Shown one piece after another: positions 9,999 through 21,293 of a stretch of DNA of 64,000 nt (positions within the stretch are counted from its first letter, which is position 1; each line of letters opens with the position of its first letter). Under the pieces are notes generated by a model, which was not told the DNA's origin, ran no database searches, and saw nothing but the letters and a program-made list of their open reading frames with translations. Source of the DNA: Mitosporidium daphniae (taxonomy: Eukaryota; Microsporidia); contig NW_013546722.1 of NCBI RefSeq assembly GCF_000760515.2, positions 1 through 64,000 of the forward strand. The letters are read 5' to 3'. Position numbers and translations under genes: made by a program.

Positions 9999-12402
9999 TC
10001 AATAGCCTTCTTCTTCTGCGTCATCGTCATCATCGTCGTCATCGTCGTCATCGTCTTCACCATTGGCCTCTGAACCACTATTTCCAGCCAATTTAGATGC
10101 TTTTCTATTGCCTGAAAAAAAAGAGGTAGCCTGGCTTTGAAGGGAGAGACGTAGCCTCCTCTCAATAGACTCTGTATCATCCTCAGCCCATTGAAGGACA
10201 AGATGACGCCCATAAAGATGTGTGTGACGAAGAGCCGATAGTGCAGCTTCTGCATCCGCACGAGTAGTAAACTCGACAAAGGCAAACCCACGATGGCTAC
10301 CGGGAGAAGACGAGGAAACTGACACCTTCCTTGGGAGGCGAATCCTCTTGACCTGGCCAAATGGCATGAAAATCTTTCTAAGCTCTCCAGAAGTCGCTTC
10401 AAATGCAAGATTTTTAACCAAAAGGGTTGACCCGGATTTCTCTTTTGCACGAGTGTTATTCTCACCATCTTCGTCTAATTGGGCTTCATCATTCATGGCA
10501 AGTTGCACTTGTAGGCGATGGCCATCCAAAGTAGGAGGTTCTTCTTTTAAAAAAGAAAGTGCCTTCAATGCTGCAGAGTTGGAGGAAAACGAGATGAAAC
10601 CATAGCCACACGAAAGCATGCCCTTCTTTGGATCTTTTCTCATGCAAACTCTTGCAGAGGTTATATCACTGGCAGATTGAAAGCCGAGGCTTTTGATCGC
10701 TTTGAGAAGATTCTCCGATGTTGTATGGAAATTCAAGTTCTTCACAAAGAGAGATGTGGTCGTGCTCGGGCTCATATTTTCCAAGTGGCTTGAAATGGGA
10801 TCGTTGTTTGCTTGTGCTTGCTCTGCATGATCGATGATTATCGAGCCAGCTTTTGCTGCGACAGGCTTTGAATGAGGCTTGGGGGGTTCCGAAAGAACTT
10901 GAAAAGGCGCCCACTCAACGTAAAGGGGGGCAGATTTGAACCGCCGATAGGAAAGCGCTTTGAAGGCGGTCATAGCCGATTCTTCACTCTCCCACTCTCC
11001 AATTGCTATAGATTGTGTGGGTGGGACTAATAGGCGAACTAATCCCGAGGCTACAGCGCCGCCAATCCCGCCAATGAAGTCTCTGATTCCCTCCTCATCA
11101 ACATATGGGATATTTTTGATTAGAATTATTTTCTTTGAACGCTCCTTGAGGTGTCCATAATCAGGGATACCATGTTGGAGCATGAAGGATTTTGTCTGCT
11201 CAATAATAAATGTTTCAGCAATGGCCATTTTTGCCGCAGCATCTGGATCTGTAAGCAGAGCTCGTTTTGGTATGCCAAGGTGGGCAGAAATGGCCTCCAT
11301 CACGGCATCGGGGGCAAGAAAAAGCGAAGAAAACCTTTGGTTAGGTCCAGTTTCTTTGATCGTTGCTTCTTTCTCTTTTGCCAACTTGAGCTTTTTAAAA
11401 CATGTGATCGAATCCAAAGGTGGAGTATTTTTCTCTGCTGCAGGCCCAATCCATAAGCGCCGTCCCTGGAATATTGTGCCATTAAGTGAATTAAATGCAG
11501 CAAGTGCGTGCTCTGGCTGGTGAAACTGGACAAACCCAAATCCTTTTGAGCGATGGCTGTCTAGCGTAATTGGAAGAGTCACCTAGTCATGATTAGCTGA
11601 TAAAAAGACAAAAAGGTAAGAGAAAAAATACCGAAAAATCATATCTTACCTCTGAAATGGGACCATATGCTGAGAAGAGGGCTTCTAAATCCTTGCTTTT
11701 GCACGTATAGGAAAGGGAGCGCAGGAAAAGCCTTCCAGAGTCCAAAACAGACTCCTTTTGCTGTTGAATTGCATTTGGAGGAAGCTTCGGGGCTTCTTCA
11801 TTAGCAGTAGCCGACCTATTGTCGCTATTGGCCATCAACTTTGTATCTTTGATATTTGCAGTTTTTTGTGAAAAGGACCAATCTTCGTATTCATCATCAG
11901 AATCATTCTCCTTACGAGTGGAGATGGCATGTGATGTCTGGGTCGCATTAATATTGTCTCCAGTATTTTCGTCATCATTGGTCCAAGTTTGACCTTTACT
12001 TCTTGACTTCATTGCAGACAAAAAGGAACGAAGCTCGGGATCATTTTCATCTTCTTTGGAAAAGAGGGAAAGAAGGGTGGCTCTTTTTTCAAGCTTTTCA
12101 AGCTTCGTGGATACGCCTTTGGCGGGGAGAGCAGCACGAAGCGTGCTATGGGAAACAGGCTCAATTGAGATTTTAATTGTTCCGATAAACGTATTGTTGA
12201 AATGGTGAATTACCTTTGACGTATCTTCCGTATTTTCAAAGCCGACAAACGCAAACCTGCGGGAGACGCCCTGTGGCGTGCGGATTAATTTCAGATCGGT
12301 TATGGAGCAATTTATGGAAGAAAGATGCGTTTTCAGGCCCCTTTCATCCAGATCCCTTGGCAGGTTTTTTATAATCACCCTTGTGGTGGGAGGTGGCATC
12401 AT
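9999..12402 (-). CDS. MRD1: Multiple RRM ribosome-biogenesis protein Mrd1/RBM19 (2 exons)
   Basis: The exons are 12402-11650 and 11582-9999, with a 67-nt intron, and encode 777 aa. Five RRMs are visible. RRM1 starts RVIIKNLPRDLDERGLK. RRM2 spans the intron (GRLFLRSLSYTCKSKDLEAL then SKGFGFVQF). RRM3 starts IILIKNIPYVDEEGIRDF, RRM4 starts SLFVKNLNFHTTSENLL, and RRM5 runs LLVKNLAFEATSGELRKIF to HRGFAFVEF. This order and number match yeast Mrd1, which acts in the SSU processome on 35S pre-rRNA. The C-terminus is a run of aspartates encoded by GAC/GAT repeats. The intron is one of the few long ones in the window. Confidence 0.92.
10017..10054. repeat. Trinucleotide tract coding for poly-aspartate
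   Basis: On the plus strand this is an imperfect CGT/CAT repeat. On the minus strand it encodes the aspartate run near the end of Mrd1. It is in frame and probably length-variable. Confidence 0.7.
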
Positions 12403-12472
12403 GTTATTTAAAAAAATTTAAAATTCCGAAAGTTGAACTTTAATTTGTGTAAGTTGGCATAGAACTTTTCCA
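12403..12472. promoter_or_regulatory. Example of the AT-rich start-proximal element (divergent promoter)
   Basis: TTTAAAAAAATTTAAAATT lies between the Mrd1 and Vps3844 start codons, 70 bp apart. Comparable AAATTTAAA-type stretches precede the starts at 7666, 17697/17764, 25789, 31412, 45519, 48088/48172 and 59563. Their position within about 60 bp of the ATG suggests a core promoter or 5'-UTR element. Confidence 0.45.
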
Positions 12473-14048
12473 ATGCTGCGATTAGGCCTTCTCATTGTTG
12501 CCATAGCGGTGGCCGTGGTGCTGCCAACTCTATCATATGCTCATCAGCTTCATTTCATTAAGAATCCAGAACTTGTCTCCTCGTCTGCAAGTGAGTACAC
12601 TGCATCGATTTATTCGGTGTCTGCATTAATTCTGAAGGCATTTGGCTTGCCAAGCCCAGATAAGATTGAGTCGGACAAAAAGGCTGTAAAGTCTCCCGCT
12701 GAAAGACTGTTTACATTTGAATCGGCGCTTGCCGAATTGGGGCACAATCCACTCAATCCAGTCTCCAGCCAGTGGCTTCTTATTATAACTGGCATCAATG
12801 ACTCTGATTTTCCGTCTGATTACAAATTTATTTCCTCTTCCGCCTCTAGTTACCTGGCCCAAAAGAAGGAAAATGCAATGGAAACCGTTTTCAGGATTTC
12901 CCTTCATTCCCCATACTCTGGCTTGGACCTTAATCAGCTGTTAACACTGTCAGTGAAGACTCAGACTGAGTATCATCGAATTCATTTGGCAGATGTCCTT
13001 CTTCGGTCTGCGGCAATAGAATCGCCAACTGGAGAGCTAATTTTCCACGCCACAAATTCCAAAATTTTCCTCTCTGTGGCCACCTTTGACTTGCCTACAA
13101 CCAAGGTATGGATAGTTTCTAATTTTCCAGTTGTGTGGCAGGTATTTCGGCGGCACTATGCTTGATGTTGTCAATAAGACGCTTGAATCTTGCTCCAGTG
13201 AAAGAGGGCGATTTGGGGAGAATTTTTTTTCAATTCCCTCCTCCGATTTGGAGCTGCTTCTTTCAACGGAAGCCGGGAAGCTCTTTTTGTTGGAGTTTTC
13301 TCATCTCGTTAAAATCCTGAGCATTTCTTCAGATAAATCCATTTCCATGGTCATGGCGTCTTCGTCCCTTCAAGCGCTAAGGAAAGAGTCTTCCTCTGCA
13401 TATGCCGCTGCAATTTACCATTTAAAACATACGATTCTGCCTGTTGCTCTTGAGGCCGCTGAAGCGAAATATGGTCTTGGATCCATATTACTGCTCGGAG
13501 ATATTCTGCTCGGAATGGCATCGCTTGAGCATCGTCTTGGATCACTGCTTACAGATTCGATGTCTGCTCTCTCAAATGATGCGAATACTAGTTCTCACCG
13601 ACCCTTTTGTTACAAAAGTAGGGAGCTTTGCTTGTCCGATACAAATGGATGCTCACTGAATGGCGATTGCAGAGCTGTCCCGATTAGAACATCGTCTGCG
13701 TCTGGTGAAAATGAAGACGATGAAGCCGAACTGTGCTGGCAATGCTTGTGCCGCGATGGCTACACCGGAGCTTCGTGCCAATTTGAGGACATTTCGATTC
13801 CATTTTGGATTTCGTTCGCCTCGATTGTGATTTTTATTGCTGCTCTGATTGTCGTTGCTAGTACCTTTCTTGCGATTAACTCGCTGGGAAGCTCTGGAAG
13901 CTTTCCCGGTGGCGTATACGCACCTGCAGGCATGGCAAAAAAAGGGCGTACTGGTCCGGGAAATGGATTAGAATTCAGTGTCTCCTCTGATGAATGCTCT
14001 GAGAACAGTTTTCTTTTGGATGGCTCCGATACTTTCAAACATGACTAA
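12473..14048 (+). CDS. Vps3844-type ER/vacuolar membrane protein with EGF-like C-terminus (2 exons)
   Basis: The exons are 12473-13105 and 13131-14048, with a 25-nt intron, and encode 516 aa. It begins with a signal peptide (LGLLIVAIAVAVVLPTLSYA). The lumenal region is unremarkable until a cysteine-rich EGF-like module, CSLNGDC through CWQCLCRDGYTGASC. That module is followed immediately by ISIPFWISFASIVIFI, a membrane span. EGF-like cysteines directly before a '(I/V)S(V/I)PFW' span is the hallmark of the fungal Vps3844/DUF3844 C-terminal domain. A short serine-rich cytosolic tail ends the protein. Its start is 70 bp from the divergent Mrd1 start, so they may share a promoter. Confidence 0.72.
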
Positions 14049-14252
14049 CATTAAATATCTGAATACTTCCATATTCCGTTAGTTCAACTCTTGGTCCAAG
14101 GACCAAGAGTTCTGTACCAAAAATGGCTCCGTCATAAAAGCTGGGCAACAGACCGTAGGAACGTCTTTCAACCCGCCAAATTTTATCGGCTGTGATCTAA
14201 AATTTAAAGCCAATTTAGTAATAAATTTCCAAGTAAATTTATTGTGTCGCAA

Positions 14253-15574
14253 ATGTCTTTGATGGACGAATACACTTTTGAGGACACCATTTGTGGTGAC
14301 CCAGGTATTGCGCACTATTACAAGACCAAAGTCGATGCCCTTGAAATGACCATTCTTAAAAAAACACATCATCTTGCCAGACTTGCAGCCCAGAGAAATG
14401 CCCTCAATTCACAAGGTTCTTCCACCATCCATTAATCATATAGTGCGCAAACTGCGCGAAGAGATCTTTTGGTTACAAGAGCCTTCTGGCTATGTTGGGG
14501 AAGTCATTAAGCTGATGGGAAAGAACAAGGTCCTTGTTAAGGTGCATACAGAGGGCAAGTATGTCGTTGACATCGAGGAAGGCGTGGATCTCCCTACGCC
14601 TTTGAAGACGGGAACGCGGGTTGCCCTTAGGAACGACTCATACACCTTGTACAAGGTGTTGCCGTCTAAGATTGATCCTCTCGTATCTTTGATGATGGTT
14701 GAAAAGGTGCCGGACTCGACCTATGACATGATTGGCGGGCTGGACAAACAGATCAAGGAGATCAAAGAGGTCATCGAGCTTCCCATCAAACACCCAGAGC
14801 TGTTTGACAATTTGGGCATCACCCAGCCAAAGGTTTGAATGCCGCACTTTTTACCGATCAGGGTGTTTTATTGTATGGGCCGCCTGGAACCGGAAAGACC
14901 CTGCTTGCCCGCGCAGTTGCCCATCATACGGATTGCAAATTCATTCGAGTTTCTGGCGCCGAGCTAGTCCAAAAGTACATCGGAGAAGGATCTAGGATGG
15001 TTCGCGAGCTTTTTGTCATGGCAAGGGAACATGCTCCCTCGATCATTTTTATGGATGAAATTGACTCCATCGGCTCCACAAGAACAGAGTCCAGCTCAGG
15101 CGGAAACTCCGGCGGCGGAGATTCTGAGGTGCAAAGAACAATGTTGGAGCTCCTCAATCAACTGGATGGATTTGAGCCGGTCCAAAATATCAAAGTCATT
15201 ATGGCGACCAACCGAATCGATATTTTGGATCCTGCGCTCCTCAGACCCGGAAGGATCGACAGGAAAATTGAATTTCCACCTCCAAATGATGCCGCAAGGA
15301 CCGACATCTTGAGAATCCATTCCAGGAAAATGAATCTTGTTCGAAACATTAACTTGTCCAGGATTGCTCAGAAGATGAATGGCGCCTCTGGAGCGGAGGT
15401 CAAGGTATCGTGTTGCTAGTTTTTCAAAAATAGGGTGTATGCACCGAGGCCGGGATGTTTGCTCTTCGTGAAAGAAGGATACATGTGACGCAGGAGGATT
15501 TCGAGATGGCCGTTGCCAAGGTTATGAAAAAAGACGTCGACACCAATGCTTCACTCCGCAAGCTGTTCAAATAA
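14253..15574 (+). CDS. RPT6: 26S proteasome regulatory ATPase Rpt6 (4 exons)
   Basis: The exons are 14253-14415, 14444-14832, 14862-15404 and 15434-15574, with introns of 28, 29 and 29 nt, and encode about 411 aa. It matches PSMC5/Sug1 closely throughout. Walker A is GPPGTGKT, Walker B is [11 protein letters not shown], and the arginine finger is in [16 protein letters not shown]. The C-terminal [20 protein letters not shown] is diagnostic for Rpt6. A glycine/serine expansion replaces part of the loop after Walker B ([16 protein letters not shown]). Rpt6 unfolds substrates at the base of the 19S particle. The stop codon overlaps an AAATAAA that may serve as the polyadenylation signal. The first ATG is at 14253, and a second lies at 14262. 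Confidence 0.95.
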
Positions 15575-15681
15575 ATTTGAAGGCTGCCGACATCATTGAC
15601 GATGGTCACAATATTAAGTTAGGGTTACATGTGCATGGGTTGCAATTTTATTTTGTAATCGTCACCTTGCGTTCCTTCCAA

Positions 15682-16188
15682 ATGTGCTGTAGTAGAACTG
15701 TTGACAACACCTTTGTGGATCGCCTTTCTGCGGAGCTTCTCGCCTTGAAAGAAGACAGCTGCAAATGCAACGCTTTAGATGAGCACTCGACTCACGGCAA
15801 GTTCTTCTCAAACGCCCTGCCCTCCATTTCTTTAGCTGAATACATCATGCGTATTGACAAGGGCACAGACTCGAGCAGCAATTTCGATCTTTTTTTATGC
15901 ACCTTCGTTTTAATCAAGCGCTATTTCGTTGTCGCCACATCTTTGTCAATATGTCGCTCAAAAATCTCACTGCATCGGCTATTGCTAACTGCATTCACAA
16001 TCGCAAACAAGGCATATTCGGACACGTTTTACATGAACGCTTACTATGCCGTTTTGGGCGGCATTTCCGTTGAAGAGCTCGATGAGCATGAAAGCGATTT
16101 CCTGCAATTTGTTGACTGGGAAATATTGATCCACAAGCCGGAGATTGATACCCTGGTGGAGAGATTTTCGGCCGCTTTTGGCGAGTAG
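15682..16188 (+). CDS. Pho80/PCL-like cyclin
   Basis: The product is 168 aa. The central region (LCTFVLIKRYFVVAT, LHRLLLTAFTIANKAYSDTF, NAYYAVLGGISVEELDEHE, FLQFVDWEILI) matches the Pho80-like cyclin family, including the conserved (A)xKxxxDxxxxNxxYAxxGG pattern. These cyclins activate Pho85/CDK5-type kinases that control phosphate, carbon and polarity responses. The ATG at 15682 is the only one in frame after the Rpt6 stop 108 bp upstream. The gene is intronless, shorter than yeast Pho80 and close to the minimal cyclin box. Confidence 0.85.
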   Translation: MCCSRTVDNTFVDRLSAELLALKEDSCKCNALDEHSTHGKFFSNALPSISLAEYIMRIDKGTDSSSNFDLFLCTFVLIKRYFVVATSLSICRSKISLHRLLLTAFTIANKAYSDTFYMNAYYAVLGGISVEELDEHESDFLQFVDWEILIHKPEIDTLVERFSAAFGE

Positions 16189-16383
16189 TTTGGGGAAGGC
16201 AAATGTGGCCTCGTGCCTGCGTATGTTTTGCGTGCCAACTTTTGCGCGGTTTTCGGCGCTGCGTCACCACTTGATCGAAATTGAAGTGGCGACACTAGTA
16301 GTAAACATTGGCATCATTTTGCTTGTAAATTTTAAAGTTGGAAAAATATTGAAACTTGTCACTGCACCGGAAATATCGTTTCA

Positions 16384-17106
16384 ATGGTGGAGTATTGGAA
16401 GAGCTTGAAAAAATACTACTGCATTTACTGCAAGATATTTTTGCTCGATAATCCAGCAAACCGGCGAAACCATGAAAAGGGTGAAAAGCACAAGCAAAGG
16501 ATGAAGGCCGTCATAGACGATGCAAGGGCGACCTCCGGGACAGCTGCCCCCAAAGCATCGAGCTCCTTCTATGGCGACCATGGTAACAACAGGATACCAG
16601 GTGAAGATCATGTGTTTCCTCGTACAAAAAGAGAATTCCATGCACTTTCTCCCTTATATACCGACTCGATGCCCTCTTTTTCGCGTATCCATTCGATGCC
16701 CACTCCAGAGATGGCCACAAAAAAGGCCCCAAAGACCTCCATTTCATTTTCCTTTAAGTCAAAAACGGAAACAAGCCCCGCCTCTGTTCCGCCTGCTTTT
16801 CCATCTTGTGTGGCGCAGAATGATCATGCTGCCGTTGCTAATCATCAAGCAGAGACGATTTGCAAAGATGATAAGGACATTGTGCCATGCAAAGATCCAT
16901 CCAGTAGTCCCAATGCTAGCAATCTGAGCGATGATCAATGTCCTCCAAAACGCCAAGCGATGGCCTCATCAAATCACATTTATTTGAAAGGGACAACGAA
17001 CCCATTGACTCAAAAACAGATCTTTTGGGCAAAGCCCCCCATGGCGTCTGAGAAAACACGGAAAAACGAGAGAATCACAATGGCTAGCGATGAGGAAGAA
17101 GATTAG
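16384..17106 (+). CDS. WBP4-like U1-C/matrin-type zinc-finger protein
   Basis: The product is 240 aa, single exon. The N-terminus MVEYWKSLKKYYCIYCKIFL with NHEKGEKHKQ gives the C-x2-C...H-x5-H matrin/U1-C zinc finger in the arrangement seen in WBP4/FBP21 (xYWKS...FCxYC...HExGxxHK). WBP4 binds spliceosomal complexes. The WW domains of the human protein are not visible, and the remainder is low-complexity, serine- and proline-rich, ending in acidic EEED. Function in pre-mRNA splicing is inferred from the finger alone. Confidence 0.68.
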   Translation: MVEYWKSLKKYYCIYCKIFLLDNPANRRNHEKGEKHKQRMKAVIDDARATSGTAAPKASSSFYGDHGNNRIPGEDHVFPRTKREFHALSPLYTDSMPSFSRIHSMPTPEMATKKAPKTSISFSFKSKTETSPASVPPAFPSCVAQNDHAAVANHQAETICKDDKDIVPCKDPSSSPNASNLSDDQCPPKRQAMASSNHIYLKGTTNPLTQKQIFWAKPPMASEKTRKNERITMASDEEED

Positions 17107-17224
17107 GATATCAACCGAAATGTTCGCAACGCGCCGTATCATTTATGGCGCGCCCAGTGGGGCTTGTCCTGAATGATTCACGCATGTGGCTTATATGGCC
17201 TCAAAAATAAACTATTTATTCGAC

Positions 17225-17697
17225 TTATTTTTTCTTTTTCTCCTTCTTCTTGATGACCAAAACAGGTCCGGAGGATGAAGAGGCAACCTGGGGCTTTGCG
17301 GGAACTTGGATTCCCTTATTTACAACGCTTGCGCTTTTTTCTGCCACGGTAGACAAGGACGACAGCTCCGAATCCTTGATTGCTGGAAGAATGGATCCAA
17401 GCTGCTTGAGGAGTGTATTTTCTAAATTTAAAAGTCAAATTTAACTGGAACAGTCTTCTGATAAATTTATGTGCATCCTGCCGCATGTAAATGGATCTCT
17501 AGGATGTCTTTTTGCTTCCTAAACTGAGAAGATTTCGATACCTGAACAGAATATTGCAGGTTGAGCTTCTTGGCTGCGGTAACCAAGTGTGCAAGCTTCG
17601 GCGACGGGATGGATCTGGAAAGCGCGACCTTGCGCCCATCGCCTGCAGAGCGTTTGGAGTCAAAATACAATGGGTAAACGATCGCTGTCGGCGACAT
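17225..17697 (-). CDS. SRP19: Signal recognition particle 19 kDa protein (3 exons)
   Basis: The exons are 17697-17542, 17518-17446 and 17421-17225, with introns of 23 and 24 nt, and encode 141 aa, close to the 144 aa of human SRP19. Exon 1 has IVYPLYFDSKRSAGDGRKV, exon 1/2 gives KRHPRDPFTCGRM (the conserved basic-P-x-D...GR motif that contacts SRP RNA), and exon 3 has NTLLKQLGSILPAI followed by a lysine-rich end. SRP19 helps assemble SRP RNA with SRP54 for ER targeting. Without splicing the frame stops early. The start is 67 bp from the divergent CCT5 start. Confidence 0.88.
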
Positions 17698-17763
17698 TCT
17701 GGCCAAATTTAATTTTGGCCATTAAATTTAAACTTAAATTTCCTTGCATGTTGCAATTTTATT

Positions 17764-19580
17764 ATGAGTCTAGTATTTGACGAGTTTGGAAGGCCCTTTA
17801 TTATCCTTCGCGAGCAGGAGCAAAAGAGCCGGCTGACCGGGATCCAGGCGCAGAAGGTATGCATTTGCACGCTTAAAATAGTCCCACATCATAGCGGCAA
17901 AAGCGGTTGCAAGAACGTTGCGTACCTCTCTTGGACCAAAAGGTTCTACATTGCGGTAAATTAAGCTCATAGGGCTGGATAAGATTCTCATCTCTCCAGA
18001 TGGCGAAGTGACCGTCACAAATGATGGAGCCACCATTTTGAGCCAGATGCAAGTGGAGCACCAAATAGCAAAACTGCTCGTTGAACTCTCCAAATCGCAA
18101 GACGATGAGATTGGCGACGGAACGACTGGCGTAGTTGGTACCAGTGCAATCGCCTTACTTTAGTGCTTGCGGGTGCTCTTTTAGAATCCTGCGAGTCGCT
18201 TCTGGATATGGGCATCCATCCGATACGAATTTCCGAGGGCTTTGACCGTGCTTGCGCAATTGCGGTCGAGCGGTTGGAAGCGATTTCAACGGACATGCCC
18301 GATCTTGGGCGTGATTTGCTAATTAATGTGGCAAAGACATCGCTCAGCTCCAAAATCGTCTCCAAATGCCACGATCACTTTGCAGCCATGGCTGTCGATG
18401 CCATTTTGGCTGTTGCAGATATCCAACGACGAGACGTTGACTTTGACCTGATCAAGGTTGATGGGAAAGTTGGCGGTGAGCTAGCAGATTCGATGCTCAT
18501 CAAGGGTGTTGTCATTGACAAGGAATTCTCCCATCCTCAAATGCAGAAGGAACTGACCGATGTGAAAATCGCCATTCTGACGTGCCCATTTGAACCACCA
18601 AAGCCAAAAACCAAGCACAAGTTGGACATCACCTCGCCGGAGGAATATTTCCAGTTGCAGCAGTATGAACGAGACACTTTTGAGACCATGGTGCAGCAAG
18701 TCAAGGCGTCAGGTGCTACTCTTGTTGTCTGCCAGTGGGGCTTTGACGACGAGGCCAACCACTTGTTGCTATCATCAGACCTGCCTGCCATTCGATGGGT
18801 AGGTGGGGTGTCGATCGAGCTTATTGCGATTGCCTCGAATGGGCGCATCGTGCCGCGATTCCAAGAACTGACTCCAGAAAAACTCGGCCATGCTGGGCGT
18901 GTGCGCGAGATGCCGTTTGGGACCACCAATGATCGTGTCATTGTTATTGAAGAGTGTGCAAACTCCCGGGCAATTTCCCTCTTCGTGCGCGGCGGGAACA
19001 AGATGGTATGTGGCATCATCGTCATTACCGCCTAATTGTAGATCGTGGAAGAAGCCAAGCGCTCACTACACGACGCCCTGTGTGCTGTGCGCAACATCAT
19101 TCGCGATCAGCGTGTAGTTTATGGCGGTGGTTCTGCAGAAATTGCCTGCTCCATTGCCGTGGCTGGTGCTGCCGACAAGGTTGGTGTCTTGTCTTTTCGA
19201 GCCGTTTATTGCTTTTCTTTTTCTTCTTTGGCACCCCTTTTTGGTCTCATTTCTCATCATAGGCAACGGGTGTTGACCAGTATGCGATGCGCGCATTCGC
19301 AGACGCCCTAGATATGATTCCCATGGCCCTAGCAGAAAATTCGGGCCTCTCGCCAATTGACCACTTGACCACCGCCAAGCAAAGACAGCTCAATGATAAC
19401 AATCCATATCTGGGCATCGATTGCCTTGGAAAGGGGACCATTAACATGCGCGAGCAGAGCGTGTTTGACACGCTGTTGGCCAAACGACAGCAACTCCATC
19501 TCGCCACTCAGCTTGTCAAGATGGTCCTCAAAATCGATGACGTCATCCTGCACCACCCCACCGCCGATCAGGGCCGTTAA
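17764..19580 (+). CDS. CCT5: Chaperonin CCT subunit epsilon (6 exons)
   Basis: The exons are 17764-17856, 17882-17942, 17973-18137, 18164-19005, 19042-19179 and 19263-19580, with introns of 25, 30, 26, 36 and 83 nt, and encode 538 aa (human 541). The sequence tracks human CCT5 end to end: [83 protein letters not shown] and [13 protein letters not shown]. The epsilon assignment rests on the [13 protein letters not shown] block. It is one of eight subunits of the cytosolic TRiC ring that folds actin and tubulin. The last intron is much longer than the others. Confidence 0.95.
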
Positions 19581-19698
19581 CCTTCTAATTAAATATATCG
19601 TTGGCATTGTTCCGGTGTTGAAACTCCCTTCGTATAGCCAAATGTGCACACACCCATTTCGGGCTCCCCGGTTCAAAGTTGACTAATTTTATGGCTGG

Positions 19699-20761
19699 TT
19701 AAGGGGGAACCATCATGCGTCGGCCTGGCACATATTCAAGGGGCGTTCTTTCGGTGAATCCAGACCCCGTGAAATGAGACTCTTGTTTCCTTTGATTGGC
19801 ATGCCCTGATGAGGGCTCCGGGGATGACGGTCGCGCCCAAGGTACCTCCGCCTTGTACGGTGGCGATACTTCGTGGAGCGGTGGCTCGTCTGAAAGCGAG
19901 AGCGTCTGTATGCCACCCACTGCCTTAAATAAAGTGGCAACACTTGCTGGTGTGGGTGAGTGATGCTGCGACTCATCAAAGCTGATATGGGTATCACCAC
20001 CAACTGGTTTGTAGTTGGGTGCAGACCTTACGGTCTGCAACGACGGCGGCGCTACATGCCAAAATGGGAGCTGCAACACGAAATTCTTGAGCGCAGGCGT
20101 TGGTCGCATTTCGTCGATCCATGCACAAATGCCCAACTTGCGCACAAACTCAGCAGAGTCCCATCGGATGGCGATCGAATCTACCAATGGGATAGCGCTG
20201 CTCTCCAAAACAACAAACTTGACCCTGAAATTCTACACAAAATCACGAAAATTATACAATTGAAAGTTCAAGTCCGGAAAATTGAGTCGATGAAATGTGG
20301 AACGGAGGAGCACCCCTCCAACCACCAGCGAGAAGACCAAGAAGAGTGTCCATCGCCGATGCGTTGAATAGACTTCCCGCGATAGAGAGAGTCTGTTCCT
20401 CCATTAGTGTAATTTCAGCAGTTCCATCGCTATTTCGAAAGATATCGGAAAGCGCGATCATCGGCGAGGGGGCACAGATAACCCCTTGGAGGTCAAATAG
20501 ACTCTTTGGATATTTTTGCAAAAAAATTGAAATCAGGCGTTCTCCACTTGCTTGCAAGCCAGGCGTGCAATACGAGATGGATGCGTTTTTTGAATATGCA
20601 GTTTGGGAATGCAATCTTGATGTGTTACTTTTTACACAGCCATCATCTTGCTGCAGGAAAGTTTGAAGAGGCGGGGTTGACCACTCTTGTTCGGTAAGAT
20701 ATATCCACCGGGTTTTGATTTGCTCTCTCACGGTCGCATCGCATTGGATATCGATGTTCAT
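19699..20761 (-). CDS. Unrecognised protein (2 exons)
   Basis: Exons 20761-20258 and 20232-19699, joined across a 25-nt intron, give 345 aa. I do not recognise the family. The N-terminal half has mixed helix/strand character; around the splice it reads FSGLELSINFRVKFVVL. The last 130 residues are rich in proline, serine and charged residues and look disordered. The frame is continuous only when the intron (donor GTATAA, acceptor GTGTAG) is removed, which supports a real gene. It is divergent from the small Stf2-like gene, separated by about 270 bp carrying repeated CCAAT-like motifs. Confidence 0.6.
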
Positions 20762-20832
20762 TCAAAAGCCAATTGATATTTTCCAATTTAATCTGATTCA
20801 ATTGATCCCTCGATTTTAATTAATTTGGGATT

Positions 20833-20998
20833 TTTGACCAGCCAATAAAAGTTCTGCATTTGGTCAATTCCAAACTGGGCATTGACCAATAGCAATTGCA
20901 ACTAAACTATAAACTGCGAGCATCTAATTGGCATTTGAGGCAAATGACCACCAATTGATCTATTTAAAATCAACTATTGTGGTGATTGGTCACGACGA
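20833..20998. promoter_or_regulatory. Cluster of GACCA...CAAT / ATTGGTC motifs between divergent genes
   Basis: Within about 165 bp lie GACCAGCCAAT, TTGGTCAATT, ATTGACCAAT, TGACCACCAAT and GTGATTGGTCAC, in both orientations. They are spaced irregularly between the start of the unknown minus-strand gene (20761) and the small plus-strand gene (21035). Repetition of a CCAAT-like core in both directions suggests a bidirectional promoter with factor-binding sites. This is inference from sequence repetition only. Confidence 0.35.
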
Positions 20999-21034
20999 TG
21001 ATAAAAACCGAATGCTTGGTCGTGAATAATTACA

Positions 21035-21293
21035 ATGACAAAGCCTGACACTCATCATCATTCGATGCCTGCCACCGTTACTCGGGATCGACATCTTCCA
21101 AGGTAGGGCATGTGATGGTTAAGAATTTAGAAATGGCGTTCTGGCTAAGGATGCTGTTAAGAAAGACGGCGGTGGAAAGGCCAACTGGGGGAAATTGGGA
21201 GAAGAGTTCCTCGATGAAGAATTCACCAACCCGCATCGCGATCCAGAGCCAGAGCCTAGTGTGAAATTTGTGAATCGGGATAAGCAAGTTTAA
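21035..21293 (+). CDS. Small Stf2/Tma10- or HABP4-like protein (2 exons)
   Basis: Exons 21035-21102 and 21131-21293 with a 28-nt intron encode 76 aa. The core RNGVLAKDAVKKDGGGKAN followed by WGKLGEE matches the 'KKxGxGKxNWG' motif shared by yeast Stf2/Tma10 and the HABP4/PAI-RBP1 family of small, intrinsically disordered, ribosome- or stress-associated proteins. The rest is acidic. Neither exon alone forms a frame of notable length, so the gene is easy to overlook. Exact role is unknown. Confidence 0.68.

Noticed and set aside
18537-19025. 162-codon open frame antisense to CCT5
   Set aside because: Shadow of the conserved chaperonin exon.
19655-19690. tRNA-like CCCGGTTCAAAG stretch after CCT5
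   Set aside because: No matching acceptor stem, anticodon arm or box A could be found around it.
20252-20697. Plus-strand frames of 63-135 codons opposite the unknown minus-strand gene
   Set aside because: The minus-strand reading is longer and is supported by a frame-restoring 25-nt intron.
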